DNA of 64,000 bases from Aralia elata (Eukaryota > Streptophyta > Magnoliopsida > Apiales > Araliaceae): positions 54,816,746 to 54,880,745 of the forward strand of contig CM068385.1 in the NCBI GenBank assembly GCA_034770075.1, given 5' to 3'. Made by a program: the position numbers and the translations under genes. The notes below the pieces were generated by a model. The model saw only the letters and a program-made list of their open reading frames with translations. It ran no database searches and had not been told where the DNA came from. Positions 31,107-42,741 of this stretch are shown here, piece by piece. How positions within the stretch are numbered: the first letter of the stretch is position 1; each line of letters begins with the position of its first letter.

Positions 31107-32141
31107 TGTGATGCCCATAAATTCTCTACACTCCCTGTAGCAGCTTTGGTTCTCACGTGAAACTATTCAACTATAAATATTCTATAATATATAACTTCTA
31201 TCTGTCCAAGGTTCACAGTAATTCTCGTTAGAACACTAACTGTGTTTGGATACCCTCACTTGGATGTATAGATTCATATTGTATAGATATTTCTTTCATA
31301 TCAATAATTCCTATCTATCTGACATTCACAATGTTAATGATAAGATTATTCGTGAAACCGAGGGGCGCATTCCGGTAAAGGTCGCAACTTATCGGCGCTC
31401 ATTAAGTGTAACCTCAGTGCTTACAGAACTCCCGATATCATTTAAATATCCTCATTCAGATGTATAGTTCATATGGATACTGTATTAACTCAAACGCTAC
31501 TTTCTAACTTATCTAAGAATGTAAATACAACGCAATCGATATAACAAAAGATGATAATATATATTTCATAACCTTAAGTTTGATTACATCATTTTCAGTA
31601 CCATATTCTTATTACAACAAAGTCTTATAAGACTTGAATTTATTAAAATAGTAAGATAACACTAATTAACACTGCCTCTTTCCATTGTTCGTCCCTGAAG
31701 TTCCGGATTACCATTTACAACTACAAAAGAAAGTTTATGCAAGGATGAGCTACAAAATGCTTAGTAAGTTTATTACAAAAATGTAAACACAAGGTGTTTG
31801 ATTTGAAGGAAGTTCAAAAGCTTTTGCCAACTGAGGGTTCAATACATGAACTATGTGTTCCAACCAGTTCTATCAGTCTTCAATGACTTAGAAAAGCTTT
31901 GTTCAAATATCTTGTAGGGGATCAACCTATGCGATATCATAGGAGTATGCATACCATCCTAATCGTGCCCAAGATGCACTAGATGTCAATATATTATCGA
32001 CAATAACAACCCATATAGGGTGTTTATATACTCAGTTATAAGATGTCGTATCAAACAATTTGGCTTGACACAAAAATTTATGCTCGGATAAATAATATAT
32101 GAATAATAATTCATTTCTTAAGTTATGCTGAATCAAGAAGC
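31107..32141 (-). mobile_element. X-like LTR, 3' part
   Basis: It matches the solo LTR starting at 36457 almost base for base for about 1 kb and then stops abruptly near 32141 (caataactta). Its 3' end (GGGCATCACA on the minus strand) is intact and adjoins a primer site. The 5' half is missing; Athila-like LTR sequence follows. Confidence 0.8.
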
Positions 32142-33046
32142 AATAACTTATTCGTCTCTCAATTCCATCGTTATGTAGAAGTCATGAACACATTGTAACA
32201 TGATCAGATCTCAACCTATAATCCGTCTTTCAATTTCATGTAGGTTATCACGGTAGTTGTCGGTCAAACAATTAAACCTTTAATACAAATCACATTAGAC
32301 AATCCATACATAATCAATTAGAATGAACAAGGAAGCAAAACAACTTCAGCTATGCAAAAAGATCCATTATAATCCCAAAATTAGGTTTAGTTCCTAGTTG
32401 AAACAAAATCCATCATCCATAATTGATTATACATTGAACCCAAATACAGAAGTGAAGAGAATATAAGAATAGAGAATAGCAAAACTAGGGTTCTTCTCTT
32501 ACTTCAAATTTGGACTCCAATGATCTTCAGAAGTAGAATAGAATAATATGTTTTTGAGTTTTTCTCTCCATCCATATATCAATCCACGCTGCCCAAAAAA
32601 TAGTAAAAATCACATCCTATCTCCGACTCCCTAGCTATGACCCCTCCTTCAAGTAATAATCTGATCGGCCACTTAAAATAAAAGTCGACATTTTTCTCGG
32701 ACCGGTGTAGCTGCGCCGTATTTGCTCTTGACTTGGGCGCAACTGTGCTTCTGGAGCGTCTGGTTGGGCACTAGCGTAGTTGCGCCATGCCAAAGGTATA
32801 CTGGGGCGCAGCTGCGCTGTCTGTCAATTTTGGATTCTGCTGTTGTACCTTCATTTATCGTCATGCATGGATCACCTTAGCCTCCATTTCATACCATTTA
32901 TTGCCCAATGCTACCAAAAGAGTTCCCAAGCGCAAATCCTACGAAATGAGAATAAAATGCATGAAAAGCTACTTGAACAAATGGTGCTAGGTAACAATTA
33001 TAGCAAGTTAGTATCCAATAAGTAGGTTTAAAACCTACTTCTCAAT
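32142..33046 (-). mobile_element. Athila-like LTR fragment
   Basis: The layout follows the Athila LTR at 44878-46149: a 'tgtcggtcaaacaattaaa' phrase like 'tgtcggccaaacaatttaaa', a 'taggtttagttc' phrase, a GC palindrome array, and an end reading aaaacctacttctca, close to aaaacctactcatca. A near-perfect palindrome with arms AAGTAGGTTT/AAACCTACTT lies at 33021-33041, at the LTR start. No coding part is attached. Assigned by similarity of layout only. Confidence 0.5.
32705..32817. repeat. Four GC palindromes with 32-bp steps in the Athila-like LTR
   Basis: GTGTAGCTGCGC (32705), GCGCAACTGTGC (32737), GCGTAGTTGCGC (32774) and GCGCAGCTGCGC (32806). The steps are 32, 37 and 32. The sequence is unlike the CTCGCC type but the phase is the same. 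Confidence 0.8.
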
Positions 33047-33077
33047 GACATACTAGTGCTACAATCAGTAAAGATAA

Positions 33078-33301
33078 AATTGTCTAAATATTCCTCCACA
33101 AATGACTTGGGAGAAGCATCCTATAAATTGGGGATATAAATCTATAAAGATAGATTTAAAAGGATGCTCGGCTTGACCTAAGGAACGTATTTTCATTCGA
33201 TACTAAAGGTGTTTAGCATGGCAAACTCCAAGAGTGTCTCATGATGATGAACTATGGAGTGTATCTCTCTAAAATTGTCCCCAATTGAAAGAGAGATTGC
33301 A
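33078..33301 (+). pseudogene. Copia reverse transcriptase fragment, plus strand
   Basis: The plus-strand translation contains LSKYSSTNDLGEASY, then KRMLGLT and YLSK-like pieces with several stops. It matches the minus-strand copia at about 35870-36060 (DLGEASYILGIKIY ... KRMLGLTQGKYIDS). It is cut at about 33301, where the LTR of the minus-strand copia element begins. It is therefore an older copia copy that was a target for the newer one. Confidence 0.7.
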
Positions 33302-33904
33302 TGAGTTATTATCATGTATGCAATGAATATACAAGACTGTAAAGTTTGTATATTACACAAGCATGCAATCAAATTACATAAATAGAGCGGAAACGTGATA
33401 AAACGGATTTTAAAATTTTAATACAAACCATCACCATGATCAATCTATGTGCATCAATCTATGTGCTCAATTAACGATATAAACGAAAGAGAAAGAGAAT
33501 AAGAATTATACCCTCGTAGATCAAAGCTTCCTCGGGTACAAGTTCAAATCCTAGTCCTTCGTGTTCTCCTTGAAATCCACCAGCTAGATTCCTTCTTCTG
33601 ATCAACGTTAGTCACCCAAGTGTTTGGCCTCTAGAGGTGATCCACCAAGGAAGAATAGGTATTCAAGAAGATGGCTATTGACAAAACCCTAGTTTCTATC
33701 TCTATAGAAATTCAAAGTACTCTCCATAATTCTAATGCAAAAGTGTATAACTCAATCTATGATAAGGCTCCTCTTATTTATAGATATAGGAAGCCCTCCT
33801 AAACTATTTAGGATTAGGTTAATTGTCTTAATTAAACTCCTAATCCAATTAGGAATTTATGAAGATACTTTTGTTAATTAATTCTTAAACCCTTTTAGGA
33901 ATTA

Positions 33905-33945
<41 letters not shown>

Positions 33946-35114
33946 GAAGAAGAAGAATAAGAATCCTCTTATTAATTTATATTTAATATTTTTTAAAATA
34001 TTAAATAATAAATATTAAGCTATTTAATTTATTATATCTCCATAGATTAAATTAAATACACTTAACTTATTATTACGATTATGCCATTTACTTTTTAAAT
34101 AAATATTTTTCTTTTGCGGTGTGACCCTTTAGGTTCTCCATATTAAACTGGTTGTGAATAAATCAATTAGAACAATTCTAATCTTATTTAAATAAATAAA
34201 TTAAACTAAATAATATTTATTCTACAATAAGGATAAGTCCCCTTAGCGATCAACGACTTTCCAGATAATATAGATTTCAACATTAATCACAAAAGAACCT
34301 TTCAGTGAATAGTTATCGTACAATTCAATTTTTCTACCATATAACGTCCCAATTAAATATAAGACATGAAATTACTGTCAAGTCTTATTTTATTTAATTA
34401 TATGTATTTCGATTCCCAAATGCACAACCTTGGCCAAGGACTACTGAGTTATCATTTATCGAATCACATAGAACATTCACATCTTTTACTAGATGTGGTA
34501 GATTCTTTGTTGATCATTCACCTATCTTCATGTACAACTTATTATGCCCAATCATACCTTTTGATATACTCTAAAGGTCTTAAGGGATGTGTCGAAGCAT
34601 AACTCATCATACACAAGATAGTATGATGATCTCAACTCCAAGAATCACTTGGACTACTATCACTAGAGAAATTCTTATTGACAGGGGAGTAAAACTCCAT
34701 TAGGTATTCCTTACCGAGCCATGTTCAGTGAACTTATTCTCCAATAAGCACCTGCATACTTGCTTTAGTGTCTCCACAGAAATGATTATGAGATCAATCA
34801 TCCTCTTCCTAAGAGCAAGCAACGTATATACTAATCTATCCGGATTCACTAATCCCCCTTTTTAGTAATCCAACGATTAGGAACGATTTTAGTTTTAAGC
34901 TATCTAGAATTTAGATCTTATTAACATGATCATCATCATGATTCTAAAAGCATTGCTTAAAACTATGTGTTTATCACATATAAAATAACAGCACCATGTA
35001 GATAAAGTAAAATGCCTTTAATAAATCAATTTTTTTATTAATAAATGAATAAGATTACAAAGTATATGCTACATCATATCAAAATATGATTGGCTTGTGT
35101 GCATACTACTTTCA
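33302..35114 (-). mobile_element. 3' LTR of the minus-strand copia element
   Basis: On the minus strand the LTR begins TGAAAGTAGTATGC just after a polypurine tract and probably ends ...AATAACTCA at 33302, about 1.8 kb. The left boundary is inferred from the end of the plus-strand copia fragment. No second LTR is found at the other end of the element. Confidence 0.65.
33905..33957. repeat. AAT/AAG microsatellite
   Basis: About 13 copies of AAT followed by four of AAG, inside the copia LTR. Confidence 0.9.
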
Positions 35115-35126
35115 ATCTCCCACTTG
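35115..35126 (-). other. Polypurine tract of the copia element
   Basis: CAAGTGGGAGAT on the minus strand directly precedes the LTR start and follows the end of pol. Confidence 0.8.
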
Positions 35127-36456
35127 CACTAAAGCCAATCGCCATGGTATCTAATACCCATCTTCTCTAAGTGACGATCAAATTATTGTTGGGTCAATGC
35201 TTTAGTAAATGGATCTACAATGCTGTCTGAGAGTCCACACGCTCTAGGGTGACGTCTCCTCTTTTAATGATCTCTCTAATCAAATGAAACTGCCACAATA
35301 CATGTTTGGATTTCTGATGAGACCTGGGTTCCTTATCCTGTGCAACTGCTCTAGTGTTGTCACAAAATAAAAGTACGGCTCCTCTAATGCTAGGAACCAC
35401 TCCAAGTTTAGTTATGAACTTCTTCATCCAAACATCTTCCTTTGCAGCTTCACTTGCAGCTACGTACTCTGTCTCTTGTCACTAAATCAATAACTGTTTG
35501 CTGCTTGGAACTTTTCTAACTCACTACGCCACCGTTTAAGGTAAACACATACCCTGAAACGGATTTACTATCATCTTTGTTCGTTTGAAAATTTGAGTCT
35601 GTATAGCCCTCTAGTTTCAATTCAGACCCACCGTAGACAAGAAATACATCCTTAGTTCTTCTTAAGTACTTCAAGATGTTTTTCAGTGCCTTCTAGTGCT
35701 TTTTTCCTGGATTCGATAGATATCTGCTTGTTACACTAAGTGCATGAGCGACATATGGTCTAGTACATATCATACCATACATGATAGATCCTATTACTGA
35801 AGCATAAGGAATCTTACGCATACAGTCTCTCTCCTCAGGTGTCTTTGGGGCCTATTTTTTGGAGAGATGTATTCCATGACTCATCAGCATGAGACCTCTC
35901 TTGGAATCTTCCATGTTAAACTTCTTTAGCATCGAGTCAATGTACTTTCCTTGGGTCAAGCCAAGCATCCTTTTAGATGTATCTCTATAGATCTTTATCC
36001 CCAAAATATAGGATGCCTCACCCAAGTCCTGCATGGAGAAGTGTTTAGATAACCAAATTTTGATCGACTGTAGCATAGGAACATCATTCCCTATCAGTAA
36101 TATATCGTCTACATATAATACTAGGAATGAAACAACGCTCCCACTAACCTTCTTGTACACACAAGGTTCATCCTCATTTTTGATCAAATCAAACCCTTTG
36201 ATTATCTCATCAAAACGGATGTTCCATCTTCGAGAAGCTTGCTTCAATTCATCGATGGATCGTTGTAGCTTACAGACTTGATTTGTTCCAACCATTGAAA
36301 CAAAACCTTTTGGCTGTATCATATATACATTCTCCTTAAGTTTCCCATTGAGGAAGGCCATATTCACGTCCATTTGCCAGATATCGTAGTCATAATAAGC
36401 TGCAATTACAAGAAAAATTCGAATGAACTTAAGCATAGCTACTGGTGAGAAGGTTT
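35127..36456 (-). pseudogene. Copia pol, reverse transcriptase and RNase H part
   Basis: This is the downstream half of a copia polyprotein. It carries MDVNMAFLNGKL, the intact polymerase box LYVDDIL, DLGEASYILGIKIY, and RNase H with FCDNTRAVAQ and a final KALTQQ block. Stops and frame changes interrupt it near 35460 and 35850. It starts at TFSPVAMLKF, which continues the segment ending NFDETF on the other side of the LTR inserted at 36457-38950. Confidence 0.88.
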
Positions 36457-37084
36457 TGTGATGCCCCCAAATTCTCTACACTCCCTATAGCAAATTTGGT
36501 GCTCACGTGAAACTATTCAACTATAAATATTCCATAATATATAACTTCTATCTATCCAAGATTCACAGTATCACATAACAGACAGTAATTCTCGTCAGAA
36601 CACTAATTGTGTTTGGATACTCACTTGGATGTATAGATTCATATTGTATGGATATTTCTTTCATATCAATAATTTCTATCTATCTGACATTCACAGTATT
36701 AATGACAAGATTATTCTTGGAACCGAGGGGCGCATTCCGGTAAAGGTGGCACCTTACTGGCGCTCATTAAGTGTAACCTCAGTGCTTACAGAACTCCCAA
36801 CATCATTTAAATACCCTCATTCAGATGTATAGTTCATATGGATACTGTACTAACTCAAATGCTACTTTCTAATTTATCTAAGAATGTAAATACAATGCAA
36901 TCAATATAATAAAAGATGATAATATATATTTCATAACCTTAAGTTTGATTACATCATTCTCAAACCATGTTCTTATTACAACAAAGTCTTATAAGACTTG
37001 AATTTATTAAAATAGTAAGATAACACTAATTAACACTGCCTCTTTCCATTGTTCGTCCTTGAAGTTCCGGATTACCATCTAAAA

Positions 37085-38153
37085 CTGCAAAGGAAAGTTT
37101 ATGTAAGGATGAGCTACAAAATGCTCAGCAAGTTTATTTTAAAAATGTAAACACAATGTGTTTGATTTGAAGGAAGTTCAAATGTTTTTTTCCAACTGAG
37201 GGTTCAATACATGAACCATGTGTTCCAACCAGTTCTATCAGTCTTCAATGACTTAGAAAAACTTTGTTCAGATATCTTGTAGGAGATCAGCCTATTCAAT
37301 ATCCTAGGAGTATGCATATCATCCTAATTATGCCCAACATGCACTAGATGCCAATATATTATTGACAATAACAACCCATATAGGGTGTTTGTATACTCAG
37401 TTATAAAATGTCGTACCAAACAATTTGGCTTGACATAAAAATTCATGCTCGGATAAACAATATGTGAATAATAATTCATTTCTTAAGTTATGCTAAATCA
37501 AGAAGCAATAACTTCACAATAATTGATAGCAAGATATATAATACTTACATAAAGGTAACAAGGTTTGGAGGCTTGCCTCGTATATCTTTTATAGTTGATA
37601 TAACGCCTAAACGTTCGTCATAAATCCTATACAATTATCAGCGTACATAACTAGTTAAACGTTTAACAAATAACTTTTTTAAGTTTTTATTTCGGTTATT
37701 ATAATCGCTTATAATTAAGACTCCTTCTACTATACATCAAATAATTTCAGCATTATAACTGCTTATAGAATGAATATTTTTCAACTGTATTTAAAATAAA
37801 TTGAGCCTTATAACTGCTTGCAAAATGAATATTCGTTTACTATGTTTGAAATGAATTGGGCATTATAACTGCTTATAAAATAAATATTCAGCTATTATAT
37901 TTAAGATAATTTTAGCATTAACTGCTTATAAAATGAATATTCTTACTAAATACTTGGAGAAAATCGGACATAATAACTGCTTATAAAAGTATATTTTCTA
38001 ATATATAAGAGAAATAAATCGGACATTATAACTGCTTGTAAATAGGACTTTTATACTAGATACATAAAATAATTTGGGCATTATAGTTGCTTGTAAAAGT
38101 ATATTTTTACTAATACATACATAAAAATGAAAATTATAACTACTAGAGTATAC
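37085..38153 (-). other. Predicted intron in the solo X-like LTR
   Basis: Donor CAAGAG then GTATACTC at 38153 and acceptor CCTTTGCAG ending at 37085, with CTCAT as a possible branch point. Length 1069 bp, close to 1072 bp in LTRs A and B. It contains several copies of a roughly 55-bp repeat with TTATAAGCAGTTATAA. Confidence 0.5.
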
Positions 38154-38308
38154 CTCTTGTAGTTGCTGGCTTTACTTCCAATCGCGTACTGCTTCGATGC
38201 TTTAAAAGTAATTTTTATCTCACAATATCTCTCAGAATATATATAGAGAGTGTTTTTGTTCTTGAACTGCTCTTGAAATGGTAGGAAATAATGAAGAACT
38301 AAGCTTGC

Positions 38309-38316
38309 TATTTATA
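38309..38316 (-). promoter_or_regulatory. TATA box of the solo X-like LTR
   Basis: TATAAATA on the minus strand, about 155 bases upstream of the predicted donor, at the same place as in LTRs A and B. Confidence 0.6.
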
Positions 38317-38389
38317 GGAAAACCAAGTTTCGCTAATTGCACGTTAGGGGCTTAGCTTATTACACTTTGTACCCTAACATATTCGTAAA

Positions 38390-38700
38390 ATATTCTTCTA
38401 AGCTCCTTAATGAAAATATCTTCCAAGGTCGACAATGCAGCTTGCAATTGAACTTATCTTCTAAGCTTCTCAAGGAAAATATCTTCCATGCTCGACAATG
38501 CAGCTTGCAATCTAAGCTTCTCAATGAAAATATCTTCTAAGCTTGACAATGCAGCTTGCAATTGAATCTATCTTCTAAGCTCCTTAATGAAAATATCTTC
38601 CAAGCTTGACAATGCATCTTGCAATTGAACCTATCTTCTAAGCTCCTAAATGAAAATATCTTCCAAGCTCGACAATGCAGCTTGTTACCGTAAGCACGAC
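38390..38700 (-). repeat. 51/63-bp tandem repeats in the X-like LTR
   Basis: About five units containing CATTGTCGAGCTTGGAAGAT and TTTCATTGAGGAGCTTAGA, differing by presence or absence of a 12-bp piece. Each unit holds CAAGCT and AGCTTG as short inverted arms. Confidence 0.85.
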
Positions 38701-38950
38701 AAATCACTTTGTCATTCCCAAGCATAACACAACAACTTGTCAAAAATAATTTGTCGGGATGCTTCTTGGTGAAATCGTGGAAAGCACGACAAATCATTTT
38801 GTCAATGTAAGCACGACTAAGCAACTTGACAAAAAAAATGTAGTTGACCTAATTTTTCATTAGAGTATACAATCACATAATATAGAGTCAGAATAAGAAA
38901 GTTTATTTAATAATTTACATATACGAATCTTATCAAGGTCTGGAATATCA

Positions 38951-40687
38951 AAGGTTTCATCAAAGTTAGCTCCTTGTCTTTGTTTGAAATCTTTTGCAAC
39001 CAGTCGGGCCTTATAGGTCTCTACCTTGCCGTCCGCTCCAGTCTTTCTCTTAAAGACCCATTTACACCAATTAGGCTTAATGCCCTCAGGTGGTGAAACC
39101 AAAGTCCATACTTGATTTTCATACATAGAGTCCATCTCGGATTTCATGGCTTGTAGCCATTTCTCTGAGTCTTTACTAATTATAGCCTTTTCATAAGTCA
39201 ATGGATCATCATCATCTATGATGCGTACCTCATATATTCTATGATGAATACATACCTATCAGGTATCTTCGGTACTCTTCCAGATTTACGAATAGGTTGT
39301 GGTACATTAGGTTCTTCCACTTGGTTATGTACCTGACTTTGATCCGTAGTATTTTTGTGGTTCTTGAACTTCTTCAAGATATATCTTACTCCCATTGACC
39401 CCTTCAAGGATAAACTCCTTTTCCAAGAAGGCAGCATGTTTCGCAACAAACACCTTTTGATCAGTAGGATGATAGAAATAATACCATGATGTTTCTTTAG
39501 GGTATCCCACGAATCTACACTTGTCGGATCTAGTCTTCAGCTTATCATGCTCAAACATTTTGACATAATCTGGACAACCCCAAGTCTTAACATGCTTAAG
39601 ATTTGGTTTCCTCCCTGTCTATAACTCATATAGAGTCTTTGGGACGGATTTGGTAGGTACCTTGTTAAGTAGCTATGCAGCCTATTCTAGGGCATAGCCC
39701 AAGAAGGATACTGGAAGGTCGGTAAAACTCATTATGGAACGAACCATGTCCAATAATGTTCGATTTCTCCTTTCAGATACACCATTCAACTGTGGCATCC
39801 CTGGTGGAGTCCATTGTGAGATTATACCATTTTCTTTGAGACAATTGAGAAACTCATTGGTTAAGTATTCCCCTCCTCAATCTGATCGAATAATCTTAAT
39901 ACTCTTTCTAGTTTGTTCCTCTACTTCACTTCTGAATTCTTTGAACTTTTCAAACGATTCAAATTTGTATTTCATTAAATGCACATATCCAAATCTAGAA
40001 TGATCATCAGTGAAAGTAATGAAATAAGAATACCCTCCTCGTGTATTCGTTGTCATAGGTCCACACATACATCTGTGTGTACTAACGCTAACAACTTTGT
40101 AACTCTTTCTCCTTTTCTACTAAAAGGAGATTTAGTCATCTTACCCATGAGACAAGATTAACAAGTTGGATATGAATCGAAATCAGATAGCTCTAAAAGC
40201 CCATCTTTATGCAACTTGGTTAATCTTATTTCATTAATATAACCGAGTCTATAGTGCCACATAAAGGTATAATTAACATCATCTCTTTTTCTTTTCTTAG
40301 TTTGTTCAATTTGAAATATATTTTCATGCAAGTCAAGTATGTAAAGTCCATTCAATAAATTGCCAATACCATATAAAACATTTTTATTATAAATAGAACA
40401 ACTGTTGTTCTTTATTATAATATCAAAACCATCTATATCCAATACAAAAATTAAAATAATATTTTTACTGAGTGTTGGAGCATAATAACAATTATTTAAA
40501 CTAATGGACTTGCCCGTAGGCAGTGCTAAACAATAAGTTCCTACAGCTAATGCAGCATTCTTTGTTCCATTTCCCACTCGTAGGACGACTTCATCCTTGT
40601 TCAGCTTTCTACTTCTATTTAGTCCCTACATATTGTTACTAATGTGAGAACTACAGCCGGTATCTAATACCCAAGTAGAATTTTGAC
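38951..40687 (-). pseudogene. Copia pol, protease, integrase and start of reverse transcriptase
   Basis: It starts with protease WVLDTGCSSHIS (near 40660), continues with the integrase zinc region FMWHYRLGYI, where the second histidine is tyrosine, and an integrase core (YFITFTDDHSRFGYV). The reverse transcriptase entry follows (WVFKRKTGADGKVE, ARLVAKDF). It breaks at NFDETF, where the LTR was inserted. Several stops and frameshifts make it inactive. Confidence 0.85.
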
Positions 40688-41493
40688 TTTTAGAAAAAAT
40701 AATTTTAATCATAAACATACCTAGATTGGAAGTCGAAGCTTCTCCAAGCTTCTTTTGGTCCGCAAGATACTGCTTGCAGTTCCTCTTCCAGTATCCTGGC
40801 TTAGTGTAATGGTAGCAAATTCTTTTGCTATCAAGATTAGCTTTCTTTTTATCCTTTCCTTTCGCCTTGCCCTTAGCCTTATTCTTTTTGTTCTTTTTCA
40901 GAAGATACCCTGGGCCTCTTTCTTTTCTTGGAAGAATCATCCACTAGTAAGACTTGGTTTTTGTTGGACGAGAAGTGACCTTCAACAATTTTCAATATGT
41001 TAAGTAACTCAGGCAAGCTGACGTCCAACTTATTCATGTGAAAATTCACAACAAATTGTGAGAAGGACACGAATCTCAACAGTAGTGCCCAAGTTGTCCA
41101 AGTTGTCCAAGTTGTTCAATCAGATTAATCATCTTTAGGACATGAGTCTCAACAGTAGTGCCCTCGGTCATTCGAGATCAAAAGAACTCCTTAAATATCT
41201 GATATCTAGTTGTCCTACTTTGCTCACCACATAACTCCTTGACGTGCAACGATATAGTAGGAGCATCCATAGTTTCATGCTAATGCTGAAACTCGTTACT
41301 CATGGATACGAGCATGATGCATTGAGCCAAGATTGCATCATCTTGCCACTTTCTGAAAGTAGTAATCTCTTCGTCAGAGGCTATTTCTGCAACATTTGCA
41401 AGGACGGGCGAATTTAGGACATAAGAAATATTTTCAGTAGTGAGAACAATTCTTAACATCAAGTATGCTATATAGTGATAGTGAGTTTGACAT
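40688..41493 (-). pseudogene. Copia gag
   Basis: It starts MSNSLSLYSILDV at 41493, runs into LRIVLTTENISYVLNSP, then FSQFVVNFHMNKLDVSLPELLNILK, a lysine-rich region and one knuckle. The knuckle reads CYHYTKPGYWKRNC, so one cysteine and the histidine are both tyrosine. A 9-bp triplication (QLGQLGQLG, about 41092-41118) and a repeated CTCAACAGTAGTGCCC (about 41077 and 41148) show a local duplication that replaced part of the gene. Confidence 0.8.
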
Positions 41494-42726
41494 TTTTAAA
41501 TTCTGCATGTGAAATAGACAACATTTTAGCATACATTCATTTTATTAATCATCAAAATAAATTAGGTCTTTATTTAAATTGGTATCTCCCACTATTTTCA
41601 TCAAACTATATTACCCTTAATATATAGTTCGGCAAATCTAATTAAAGATTTGCTAGTGAAAATAAGTTTCCCATTTCAAATGTATATATAGCCTGGTGGT
41701 GACACAACAAACGATATATAAATAAATTGGTAGATAACTGTTGTCAATTACATCACTATGTAACTCCTTGTATTTTGCCCCTTAGATTATTTTGATCAAG
41801 TGGTGACACATCTGAATTAAAATTATTCAAGTTAAGTTCAACCTAGAACTTTCATATATGTGAAGAGAAAAATACCGTCCTTGTGGTGAAACAAAATAAT
41901 AATGTTCAATTCCTTAATAAGCATCAAATGTGATAAGGAAATATCTTAAATATTTAATACTTGCCTTGTGGTGACACAACAAACTCATATTAAATATTTA
42001 ATACTCCATTGTTTACCATGCTAGAAGGCGACGTTCGATATTCCAAATATCTTTGAACGTTTAGGACTTAATATGATTTCTTTGAGGGGTTTGTTATTAT
42101 TTGTCTCATCTTGATTAGCTCACATGTGTATATATATATATATGTATAATACGCGTCATATTATTTAACATGCGAAACATGTTGGATAATATATAATATA
42201 TACATAGTAAGCATGCACATATAGAATACTATATTCTACCCTAATTGATTATGGACTTTTATTCTAGTTTGGTTCACTAGAGCCACCAAGTGAACCAAAA
42301 GGTCAAACCTAGGGTGCAAGAACTGAATTTAAATATAACTATTATATTTAAATCTCAGGCTCCATTACAAACGGGTCTTCAAGCGCTCATTGCTCTTTTG
42401 TCTCCAATTCTTCAAAAATAATTCTAACTAATCCTATTACATAAACTATTTATAATAAATAGAAACCTTGATCAGCAAGCAAGGGGAAGTACATAGAAGG
42501 AAGATATAATTTACATCAAGAAAAACTAGAGAAGACGTGGTACGTAGACCCCATTTATAAAAATTCATTCATTCAAACATCCTCTAAAATAAATCCAATC
42601 ACACATTGGTCAATAGTCCGTAATCAATCCCTATTTATTATCATACATATTTCTATATGAATCAATAAATAATATTCACCTCATGAATAATAAAACCATT
42701 CCATATATGCATTGATTCATTTAATG
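41494..42726 (-). other. Copia leader region; no gene seen
   Basis: No open frame of note. The plus strand contains four similar phrases near 41694, 41799, 41881 and 41964 (tGGTGACACAACAAAC and variants). A TA dinucleotide run lies at about 42128-42143. I find no match to the LTR at 33302-35114 and no primer site, so the 5' LTR appears to be deleted. Confidence 0.5.
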
Positions 42727-42741
42727 GGCAAACAGTTTGCC
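42727..42741. repeat. Perfect hairpin at the Athila truncation junction
   Basis: GGCAAACAGTTTGCC has seven-base arms around one base. It lies where the Athila protease frame stops matching its plus-strand relative, so it may mark the breakpoint. Confidence 0.6.

Larger units (their letters stand above)
36457..38950 (-). mobile_element. Solo X-like LTR inserted in copia pol
   Basis: The 2494-bp segment reads, on the minus strand, from TGATATTCC at 38950 to GGGGGCATCACA at 36457. It matches the LTR fragment at 31107-32141 and shares the tandem repeats, promoter and splice signals of X LTRs A and B. It is flanked by AAGGTTT on both sides (36450-36456 and 38951-38957). LTR elements usually give 5 bp, so part of the 7-bp match may be chance. 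It has no primer site or polypurine tract, as expected for a solo LTR left by LTR-LTR recombination. Confidence 0.85.

Noticed and set aside
36457..38950. A DNA transposon with terminal inverted repeats (TGTGATGCC / TGATATTCC) and 7-bp target duplication
   Set aside because: The ends match only partly, and the segment is homologous to LTRs that adjoin primer sites elsewhere in the window.
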